In this document: positions 1-5,510 of the stretch, piece by piece
Numbering within the stretch: position 1 is the stretch's first letter
Layout of the letters: each line of letters begins with the position of its first letter
Source of the DNA: Brumimicrobium sp965659845
GTDB lineage: Bacteria; Bacteroidota; Bacteroidia; Flavobacteriales_D; Crocinitomicaceae
DNA: 8,780 nucleotides
Assembly: GCA_965659845.1 (NCBI GenBank)
Contig: CBFHXS010000102.1
Span: forward strand, 1 to 8,780
Reading direction: 5' to 3'
Notes under the pieces: model-generated
What the model was told of the DNA's origin: nothing
What the model saw: the letters and a program-made list of their open reading frames with translations, nothing else
The model's database searches: none
Made by a program: the position numbers and the translations under genes

Positions 1-263
1 CAGTAGGACTTTATGAAAATAGTTTTGGTAAAGAATTGACAGTCTATCCAAACCCTACTAGTGGTGACTTTGTCATTGACCTTGGTTCAATCTATGAAAC
101 GACAAGGATTTCACTTACAGATGTTTTTGGTAGATTGATTGAATCAAAAGCTGTAAATCAACAACAAATACTTCATCTTTCTATTGACGAACCAGCTGGA
201 GTTTACATGATTTCTGTTAAAGCTGGAGATAAAAACGCAGTTATCCGATTAATTAAAGAATAG
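1..263 (+). CDS. C-terminal end of a T9SS-secreted protein (type A sorting domain), 5' end outside window
   Basis: The reading frame is open from base 3 at the window edge to the TAG at 261-263, so only about the last 86 residues are visible. They form a typical type IX sorting domain: a VYPNPTSG motif near the start, a predicted beta-sandwich, then EPAGVYMISV and a final IRLIKE. In Bacteroidota such domains direct periplasmic proteins through the T9SS outer-membrane channel, after which the domain is usually removed and the protein anchored to the surface or released. The mature part lies outside the window, so its function cannot be stated. The domain resembles the end of the protein at 1376-2869 at about 34 of 76 positions by hand alignment, so the two are probably related substrates. 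The TTG at base 36 is internal and should not be read as a start. Confidence 0.9.
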   Translation, partial: VGLYENSFGKELTVYPNPTSGDFVIDLGSIYETTRISLTDVFGRLIESKAVNQQQILHLSIDEPAGVYMISVKAGDKNAVIRLIKE

Positions 264-270
264 AACGATT

Positions 271-323
271 TGCTAACAATGTATAAGCTCCATTAAAACG
301 GAGCTTATACTAGACCGTTAGGC
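271..323 (+). other. Stem-loop with attC-like ends (candidate integron recombination site)
   Basis: A perfect 11-bp inverted repeat lies at 281-291 (GTATAAGCTCC) and 300-310 (GGAGCTTATAC), with an 8-base loop. Outside it, CTAAC at 273-277 can pair with GTTAG at 317-321, leaving unpaired AAT on one side and TAGACC on the other. The right end, GTTAGGC (317-323), fits the GTTRRRY core of integron attC sites. The left end, TGCTAAC, differs from RYYYAAC only at its first two bases. It starts 8 bases after the stop of the preceding gene, where an attC would lie. Against this, the element is very short (53 bases), the inner stem lacks the extra unpaired base usual in attC, and no second site or integrase is visible. 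It could be a plain transcript-end hairpin, but no T-tract follows. Confidence 0.45.
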
Positions 324-408
324 CTCGAACCTACAAATTAACTTATACAAGCCTCTCCACCCAAAATATTTGCTACATTAACCGCACTTTGAAAGCGAAT
401 TGAATTAA

Positions 409-948
409 ATGAACAATAACGTTTCCATTACAAAAACCAGCAAAAAAGACGCTGAGCAACTGCGGGAATTGGCGATTACTACTTTTCGAGAATCACACGG
501 ACATAGTGCGACGAAAGATGATATTGATGATTATATCAACGCCAAGTTCACGTTGGAAAGTATAGAAGCAGAATTATCCGATGAGTCGAATTTATTTCAT
601 TCCATTTATGTGAACGAAGAATTGGCGGGATATTCAAAAATCATCTGCAATACAGCTTACGAAAATCTCACTCAGCCGAATAGTACTAAACTCGAACGGT
701 TGTATGTACTTGAAAAATTTCATGATCTCAAGATTGGTAAACAATTGATGGATTTTAATCTCAATCTCGCCAGGAAGAACGATCAATCCGGAATGTGGTT
801 ATACGTCTGGACCGAAAACCATCGCGCTGTTCGCTTTTACAAGAATTATGGTTTTCAGCAAATCGCTGAAACTGATTTTCAAATTTCTTCCCGTCATTCT
901 AATCCCAATTGGATTTTGAATATGGAGTTTGGTGACAAAATAAGGTGA
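409..948 (+). CDS. GNAT family N-acetyltransferase, PaiA-like
   Basis: The predicted 179-residue cytoplasmic enzyme would transfer an acetyl group from acetyl-CoA to an amine. The N-terminal part (about 22-55, with TTFRESHGH and an acidic helix) and the overall layout resemble the PaiA polyamine/diamine acetyltransferase group. The acetyl-CoA-binding motif A spans about 95-114 (LERLYVLEKFHDLKIGKQLM). Within it the usual QxxGxG/A loop reads HDLKIGK, so the first glycine is replaced by Lys. Motif B is at 130-150, with WLYVWTENHRAVRFYKNYGF, including the Asn and Tyr conserved in the family. The ATG at 409 gives a normal family length; only a weak purine stretch precedes it. It sits downstream of the attC-like stem-loop and 53 bases before the small membrane protein gene. 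Polyamine as substrate is an inference from resemblance only. Confidence 0.88.
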   Translation: MNNNVSITKTSKKDAEQLRELAITTFRESHGHSATKDDIDDYINAKFTLESIEAELSDESNLFHSIYVNEELAGYSKIICNTAYENLTQPNSTKLERLYVLEKFHDLKIGKQLMDFNLNLARKNDQSGMWLYVWTENHRAVRFYKNYGFQQIAETDFQISSRHSNPNWILNMEFGDKIR

Positions 949-1001
949 TGATTGAATTTTAAGAGTACACTTTTAAAAACTAACCCTTACAATAGGAAGG
1001 C

Positions 1002-1277
1002 TTGAGAAGAGAAAACATCAGTCAAATACTCACGATTGTAAATTTAACAATTGTAACCTACTTCGTTCTGCTGCGATTGGTTTATTTGTACAAAATAGAT
1101 TTTGTTTTAATCGGGGTTTTAAGAGAGCTCTTCACAATACCCTTTCTACTCGCACAGTTCCTCTTTTTAGTGCTTGGAGTGATCTATTTAGTGAAAAACA
1201 AACTGAAAGTCTTGAACTTTATAAGTTTGTTGATGTTAGCTATTTGTTCATTGCTTACAATTGAAAGCTTCTTTTGA
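1002..1277 (+). CDS. Small membrane protein of unknown function, three predicted helices
   Basis: The 91-residue product is almost entirely hydrophobic, with predicted membrane helices at about 9-30, 36-62 and 70-89, separated by short basic loops (for example KNKLK at 66-70). No catalytic motif is visible and I do not recognise a named family; small three-helix proteins of this look are frequent in Bacteroidota. The start must be the TTG at 1002, because an in-frame TAG lies at 993-995 and there is no ATG or GTG near the N terminus. A purine-rich AGGAAGG at 994-1000 lies only one base before the TTG, too close for a classic ribosome binding site. The frame ends in TGA at 1275-1277. It may be cotranscribed with the acetyltransferase 53 bases upstream. 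Composition and hydrophobic pattern argue for a real gene. Confidence 0.62.
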   Translation: MRRENISQILTIVNLTIVTYFVLLRLVYLYKIDFVLIGVLRELFTIPFLLAQFLFLVLGVIYLVKNKLKVLNFISLLMLAICSLLTIESFF

Positions 1278-1327
1278 AAGCAATTTCACTAAGCAACAAG
1301 TTTATACGATTCTAGTAAAAGAATTAA

Positions 1328-1355
1328 TTTGATAATTAAAAACAACTTACTTTTG
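1328..1355 (+). promoter_or_regulatory. Candidate Bacteroidota-type promoter for the CxxCH surface protein gene
   Basis: TACTTTTG at 1348-1355 matches the Bacteroidota -7 element TAnnTTTG exactly. TTTG at 1328-1331 could be the -33 element, although the 16-base spacer is slightly shorter than usual. The ATG at 1376 lies 20 bases after the -7 box, giving a short leader. The region is strongly AT-rich. Confidence 0.45.
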
Positions 1356-1375
1356 CTTAATAAAATCACAACATT

Positions 1376-2869
1376 ATGAAGGGATTCAAGCATTCAAAAA
1401 TTTCTAAACTTCTTTTTACTGCACTTGGTGTTACTTCGGCTTTTGTTCTGCTCTCCGCGGGGTATTCAGCGAGTAAAATAAAAATGAAAAAAGTAGAGTG
1501 CTTTGTACCTGCTCCAATGAGGTCAAACGGAGCTGCTCAAATGGGATTAGGTGATCGAACAGGTAGTCCAATCGGCGGACCAAGCGCATCGTGCGCAAAT
1601 TGCCATGGTGGTGGCGCTTTCAGCCCTTCAATTTCGATCAATATTTTGGATGCTAACCAAGATGAAGTAACAAGTTATATACCTGGAGACACATACACCA
1701 TAGAGTATACAGTTACTGCGGGATCTGGATCGCCCGCAGGATATGGAATGCAGGGTGTTACGATCGACGCATCAAATGACGCTGCTGGAAACCTCACTTC
1801 AGTTTCTACTCCCAATACTCAAATCACAGCTTCTGCTGGTTTTCAATACTTAGAGCATTCTTCAATTTCAGTTAATGGTGTCTTTTCAGCTAATTGGACA
1901 GCTCCAACTGCAGGAACAGGTCTAGTAACAATACATGCTAGAGGTCTTGCAGTTAATGGAAACGGTGGGACTTCAGGAGACCAAGCAAGTGCTTCTGTAT
2001 CTGCAGGATTAACTGAGGCTGTTATGACTACTATAATTTATAGCGGAACTCCTTTTTGCAATAATGATCTAGACCCTGCACCTGCAATAACTGGAGAAAC
2101 CGGTGGTATGTTTTCAGCTCCTGCGGGATTGGTTATTGACGCAAATACAGGAGTTATTGACATCGGTAATTCTGCGCAAGGCACCTATCAAGTAGACTAT
2201 CAATATACTCAGGGAACAACATCTACTAGCGTTACGATCAACCCGACTTATAACGTGACTGATAACGCGACCATCTGTAATAATGAAACTTTAGTTTTTG
2301 GCTCCCAAACATTAGATGCCTCCAATGCTGGATCAAATACAGAAGTTTTTCAATCTATTAACGGCTGCGATTCTACTGTAGTGCTAGACTTAACTGTAAA
2401 CGCTGTAAATGCTTCGGTTACACAAGCAGGAGAGGAGTTATCTGCCAACGAACCTGGACTAAGTTATCAATGGGTAAACTGCCCAAGTTATACTCCTATA
2501 ACTTTAGAAACAGAACAGACGTTCACTGCTTCTGAAAACGGTGAATACGCAGTAATCATTACTGAAAATGGCTGTACCGATACATCCGATTGTTTAACAG
2601 TTACAGGATTAGGAATCATTGAAAACGATTTTGGTGATGGATTGGTGCTTTATCCTAACCCCACCAAAGGGAAGTTTTCGGTTGATTTAGGCCAGAAATA
2701 TCAAAACATAATCATAACCATAAGTGACTTGAGTGGAAGAAAGATTCAATCAAAGATTTACAGTGACAATCAAACACTCAATCTAAAACTAGAAGAACCA
2801 GCAGGAATCTATTTGGTGAAAATTGAGTCTAACAACAAGAAAGCAAACATCCGATTGGTTAAGGAATAA
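1376..2869 (+). CDS. T9SS-exported surface protein with CxxCH motif (choice-of-anchor V-like) and type A sorting domain
   Basis: This 497-residue protein has a basic N terminus and a hydrophobic segment at about 11-29, consistent with a Sec signal peptide. Residues about 60-212 resemble the choice-of-anchor V type domain: a GSPIGGPSASCANCHGGG stretch with CxxCH at 73-77, followed by a reelin-like beta domain ending near 212. Residues 222-278 look like an immunoglobulin-like repeat (PFCNN, GGMFSAPAGL, IDANTGVIDI). Residues 292-342 carry the 'GCDSTVVLDLTV' repeat common in Bacteroidota adhesin-like proteins, and 345-410 form another such module (YQWVNC, ENGEYAV, NGCTDTS). The T9SS sorting domain runs from about 423 to 497 (LYPNPTKG, EPAGIYLVKI, IRLVKE). 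CxxCH can bind c-type haem, but haem attachment here is inference; a structural or metal-binding role is equally open. Its biological role is unknown. Confidence 0.88.
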   Translation: MKGFKHSKISKLLFTALGVTSAFVLLSAGYSASKIKMKKVECFVPAPMRSNGAAQMGLGDRTGSPIGGPSASCANCHGGGAFSPSISINILDANQDEVTSYIPGDTYTIEYTVTAGSGSPAGYGMQGVTIDASNDAAGNLTSVSTPNTQITASAGFQYLEHSSISVNGVFSANWTAPTAGTGLVTIHARGLAVNGNGGTSGDQASASVSAGLTEAVMTTIIYSGTPFCNNDLDPAPAITGETGGMFSAPAGLVIDANTGVIDIGNSAQGTYQVDYQYTQGTTSTSVTINPTYNVTDNATICNNETLVFGSQTLDASNAGSNTEVFQSINGCDSTVVLDLTVNAVNASVTQAGEELSANEPGLSYQWVNCPSYTPITLETEQTFTASENGEYAVIITENGCTDTSDCLTVTGLGIIENDFGDGLVLYPNPTKGKFSVDLGQKYQNIIITISDLSGRKIQSKIYSDNQTLNLKLEEPAGIYLVKIESNNKKANIRLVKE

Positions 2870-2907
2870 AGAGTACAGAAAATGCTCTCAAGAGCTAAAA
2901 ATAAGTA

Positions 2908-3179
2908 ATGATAAAGATTGAAGATAACGGAAAAAGGGATGTTTTACAATTCACGAAGATGATGCGTTTGCTTGAGAAATGACGTTTAACTGGGCTGGAG
3001 AAACAAAATTCATTATTGACCTCACAGCGATTGAAGACCATTTTGAAGGAGAAGGCTTTGGTAAAGATTTAGTGATTAATGCTGTAGGGTTTGCTCGAGA
3101 AAAGAATGTTAAGATCGTTCCCCAATGTACTTTTGCCAAAAGTGTAATCAATAAAAATCTTCAGGACGTAATTATTTAA
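2908..3179 (+). pseudogene. Broken YjdJ-type small GNAT acetyltransferase gene
   Basis: Two frames together encode one recognisable small (about 90-residue) GNAT protein of the YjdJ type. From the ATG at 2908 the first ten residues read MIKIEDNGKR. The frame must then slip back one base in the AAAAAGGG run (about 2931-2938) to continue as GCFTIHEDDAFA. An in-frame TGA follows at 2973-2975, where relatives usually have a small residue. The frame then resumes as EMTFNWAGETKFIID and runs to the TAA at 3177-3179. The intact 3' part has GEGFGKDLV (acetyl-CoA loop) and FAKSV near the end. Conserved positions are also altered: the usual IDHT is IDLT and the usual PLCPFAK is PQCTFAK. One frameshift, one nonsense codon and eroded key residues support a decayed gene; a sequencing error could explain the homopolymer slip but not all of these. 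The surrounding bases 2870-2907 and 3180-3292 hold nothing else I can support. Confidence 0.8.
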
Positions 3180-3292
3180 CGACATACGAAACAAAAATTT
3201 ACTCCACTTAAACTTGCTAACCACATTCGTTCTAGTATATTAGTTATTATCGTGTGGTATAAAATCCCATTGAATCAAATAAGAAAGAATTT

Positions 3293-4180
3293 ATGTCAGA
3301 ACAAGAAGGTCGCATATTCATCGTAACTGGAGCAAATGCTGGTCTAGGTTATGAAACTTCAAAGGAATTAGCCAGTAAAGGAGCAAAGGTAATCATGGCT
3401 TGCCGTGATTTATCCAAAGGAGAAAGTGCTAAGAAGGACATCCTAAAAGAGGTTTCGAAAGCTGATTTAGAAGTGATGAAGATCGATCTCAGCAAGCTCA
3501 GTTCTGTTAGAGATTTTGCTGAGAAGTTCAAGTCAAAATTCGGCAAATTAGACGTCTTGATAAATAACGCAGGTGTGATGATGCCTCCATACACGAAAAC
3601 AGAAGATGGGTTTGAACTACAATTTGCAGCGAATTATTTAGGACATTTTCTTCTAACTGGATTGCTATTCGATCATCTGGCTAAAACACCAAACTCCAGA
3701 ATCGTTAACCTCAGTTCTATCGCACACAAAAGCGGGAAAATCAACTTTGACGACCTTCAAAGCGAGAATAAATATTCGGCATCAGGTGCTTATTCACAGT
3801 CGAAATTAGCGTGCTTAATGTTTACGTTTGAACTAGAGCGAAGACTAAAAAATTCCGAACATAACAACACAATATCAACTGCATCTCATCCTGGTGTTGC
3901 AATAACTTCATTGATGCGTCATATGCCCAAATGGGTTTATTATTTGCTCAGATATACAATAGCTCCATTAATTACGCAATCTGCGAGTCGTGGTGCCGAA
4001 CCAACATTAATGGCTGCAACAGGGGAAGCCAAAAGTGGTGATTATTTCGGACCTACAGGATATAAAGAGATGAAAGGAGATCCAGGAAAAGCCGAGTATA
4101 CAGAATTATCCAAAGATGAAGATATCGCAAAACGACTTTGGGAGAAGTCGGAAGAGTTAGTTGATTTCAAGTATTTGTAA
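3293..4180 (+). CDS. Short-chain dehydrogenase/reductase, retinol dehydrogenase/WWOX-like group
   Basis: The 295-residue protein is a classical SDR that would oxidise or reduce a carbonyl/hydroxyl substrate with NAD(P)(H) in the cytoplasm. The Rossmann nucleotide-binding motif TGANAGLG is at 12-19. MACRD at 35-39 places an Arg after the second strand, as in NADP(H)-preferring relatives. Asp65 is in the KIDLS stretch, NNAG is at 91-94 and the structural Asn at 114. The catalytic Ser is in NLSS (141-142), and Tyr167 and Lys171 form YxxxK. HPG at 199-201 follows as usual. The pattern of INFDDL, AYSQSKLA and FELERRL is typical of the retinol dehydrogenase/WWOX-like group, but bacterial members have varied or unknown substrates. 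All catalytic residues are present. The ATG at 3293 is preceded by a weak AAGAAAG. The gene stands alone and converges on the lipoprotein gene. Confidence 0.92.
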   Translation: MSEQEGRIFIVTGANAGLGYETSKELASKGAKVIMACRDLSKGESAKKDILKEVSKADLEVMKIDLSKLSSVRDFAEKFKSKFGKLDVLINNAGVMMPPYTKTEDGFELQFAANYLGHFLLTGLLFDHLAKTPNSRIVNLSSIAHKSGKINFDDLQSENKYSASGAYSQSKLACLMFTFELERRLKNSEHNNTISTASHPGVAITSLMRHMPKWVYYLLRYTIAPLITQSASRGAEPTLMAATGEAKSGDYFGPTGYKEMKGDPGKAEYTELSKDEDIAKRLWEKSEELVDFKYL

Positions 4181-4246
4181 ATTTTACACTTACAACAATC
4201 ACTCAACTACTGGCTCCATTGAAATATGGAATTATCACAGGTTTCA

Positions 4247-5347
4247 TCATAAAGTACCAAGTACCAACATTGCTAAAACTGCTATTAATAATATGATCAA
4301 TGCAGTTTTAGCGGCTTTACCTGCAAAAGACTTTCCTCTTTCACTCTCACGACGAAAAGTATTTACGTACCCCAGAGAAGCTAAGAATAAAGCCAAAAAA
4401 ACACCTCCTAATAAAACAATAACTGCTAAAACACCGGCACCATTGCAAGCAATCGCACAACTTAGGACTGCAACTCCGTACAGGGCGATCACAAGTAATA
4501 TGGTAAGCAATAATATAAGTATTACTGATACAGCTGGATGAAGAATCATAGGGTCCTCTGAATATCCAGGCGAACTTAGAAGAGCGGGGAGATTCGTTCC
4601 TGCGAAAAATGATCCAAATGTTGTCCCCACATTGAGTAGAGTATAAGAAAACCTATTCTTAAAAAGTCGACTGTCTTTTCCAACTTTTTTTGCATTGATA
4701 AATACACTCGCAGCAACTAAAGAGACAGGGGCAACAAGCATAGCGCTCGAAGTTTGCCATTGCAATATATTCCCAAGTCCAAAACTCGAGGCAACAGCAA
4801 GAAATGTACTTACACCTACAAGCACTTGGGCCTTCGTTTTGTTCTTTGACGCCCATCTTGAGAGCTTAAACCCACTTTTTTTCTGAAAAGCGATCAAGGG
4901 AACTAGTCCAAGCAGGAAAAGGTAGTAAAGAGCACTCTTATTTTTTTTACTCACATCTTCTTTCAATCGATGCTCTTTGTTCCTGCTTGTTGTTGATCTA
5001 TCTTCCCCCGAGTCAATCTTGGTCTTAGAGGTAGGTTTTCTTTTGAACTGATTAGATCGATTTTTAATATTAGTTGTCTTCTTAACACTTTTCAATCTAA
5101 CTTTTTCAGGTTTGACCTTGATTGATTTTTTCTCAACACTTTGCAATTGTATCGTTTTTGTTGCCGAAGCATTGCCGGTGTTTTCGTTTTTGAATACAGC
5201 ATCTTCATGACCTTTCTCTTCATTGCTTTGCTTATTCTTATTCCACGATACGTGAAAACCTTTTCTAAAACGACGTTTTTCAATATGCACCGTCGAACAA
5301 GAAAATAAGAAACTTAATAAGAGCGTAAGTAATATTCCCTTTTTCAT
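4247..5347 (-). CDS. Predicted lipoprotein with basic linker and multi-pass membrane tail, function unknown
   Basis: The 366-residue product begins with a lipoprotein signal: MKKGILLTLLLSFLFSC, with a lipobox LFSC and the lipidated Cys at 17. STVHIEKRRFRKGFHVSW follows, a Lys/Arg-rich motif after the Cys that I have the impression of seeing in other Flavobacteriales lipoproteins. Residues 21-138 form a low-complexity linker with about 34 Lys/Arg against 14 Asp/Glu, probably disordered. The C-terminal part is strongly hydrophobic, with likely membrane helices near 139-154, 173-192, 199-217, 234-256, 271-297, 304-326 and 346-365. No catalytic motif is visible. The ATG at 5345-5347 fits the signal peptide exactly. 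The gene is transcribed divergently from the AraC-type regulator gene and may be its target, which is inference. I cannot name the family. Confidence 0.8.
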   Translation of the reverse strand: MKKGILLTLLLSFLFSCSTVHIEKRRFRKGFHVSWNKNKQSNEEKGHEDAVFKNENTGNASATKTIQLQSVEKKSIKVKPEKVRLKSVKKTTNIKNRSNQFKRKPTSKTKIDSGEDRSTTSRNKEHRLKEDVSKKNKSALYYLFLLGLVPLIAFQKKSGFKLSRWASKNKTKAQVLVGVSTFLAVASSFGLGNILQWQTSSAMLVAPVSLVAASVFINAKKVGKDSRLFKNRFSYTLLNVGTTFGSFFAGTNLPALLSSPGYSEDPMILHPAVSVILILLLTILLVIALYGVAVLSCAIACNGAGVLAVIVLLGGVFLALFLASLGYVNTFRRESERGKSFAGKAAKTALIILLIAVLAMLVLGTL

Positions 5348-5367
5348 AATGAATTGATTTTATACTA

Positions 5368-5399
5368 CTAAAGTAGAGTCTAAACTTAGCATAAAACAA
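5368..5399 (-). promoter_or_regulatory. Candidate promoter of the lipoprotein gene with overlapping palindrome
   Basis: On the minus strand TACTTTAG (5375-5368) matches TAnnTTTG at all but one position. A TTG at 5399-5397 lies 21 bases upstream, within the usual spacing for Bacteroidota -33/-7 promoters. The -7 box sits inside a palindrome, CTACT-AA-AGTAG (5365-5376), which could be an operator. The start codon lies about 20 bases further downstream, giving a short leader. Confidence 0.45.
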
Positions 5400-5458
5400 C
5401 GGAATATTACAATTGAAGATGAGTCACTTGTGCAAAACGCAAATAAAAAATGTTATCG

Positions 5459-5492
5459 AATTGGGCATTATTGACATAATTATTGAAATTGG
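5459..5492 (+). repeat. Nested short direct repeats upstream of the regulator gene
   Basis: ATTATTGA occurs at 5467-5474 and again at 5479-5486, a 12-base period, and the pair is flanked by AATTGG at 5459-5464 and 5487-5492. The block ends seven bases before the candidate -7 box of the regulator gene. Direct repeats in this position could be a binding site, possibly for the regulator itself. AT-rich DNA produces such repeats by chance fairly often, so this is a weak call. Confidence 0.3.
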
Positions 5493-5498
5493 ATTAAT

Positions 5499-5506
5499 TA
5501 CATTTG
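5499..5506 (+). promoter_or_regulatory. Candidate -7 promoter element of the AraC-type regulator gene
   Basis: TACATTTG matches TAnnTTTG exactly. The GTG start codon is at 5511, only four bases downstream, so transcription would begin at or next to the start codon. No TTG lies at the ideal -33 spacing: those at 5471-5473 and 5483-5485 leave 25 and 13 bases. An alternative TTGACA (5471-5476) with TTAATT (5494-5499) at 17 bases resembles a sigma-70 pattern, which is not typical of this phylum. Confidence 0.35.
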
Positions 5507-5510
5507 TAAG

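Noticed and set aside
949..1001. Searched for a second attC-like site after the acetyltransferase gene
   Set aside because: CTAACCC occurs at 981-987 but no paired GTTRRRY end or hairpin is present, so a complete cassette is not supported.
2951..3151. Minus-strand open frame opposite the broken acetyltransferase
   Set aside because: The plus strand reads clearly as a GNAT protein; the antisense frame has no recognisable motif.
3214..3241. TTGCTA and TATATT with 16-base spacing before the dehydrogenase gene, considered as a promoter
   Set aside because: It follows the E. coli pattern rather than the Bacteroidota TAnnTTTG pattern, and in AT-rich DNA it is likely to occur by chance.
3349..3594. 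Minus-strand open frame within the dehydrogenase gene
   Set aside because: It is a shadow of the Rossmann-fold coding region, whose plus-strand motifs are unmistakable.
4215..4230. Short hairpin TCCAT-TGAAAT-ATGGA between convergent genes, considered as a terminator
   Set aside because: The stem is only five weak base pairs with no T-tract on either strand.
4161..4541. Plus-strand open frame of 126 codons
   Set aside because: It lies antisense to the hydrophobic tail of the lipoprotein gene and overlaps the end of the dehydrogenase gene; its translation is low in family-like features and the minus-strand gene explains the sequence.
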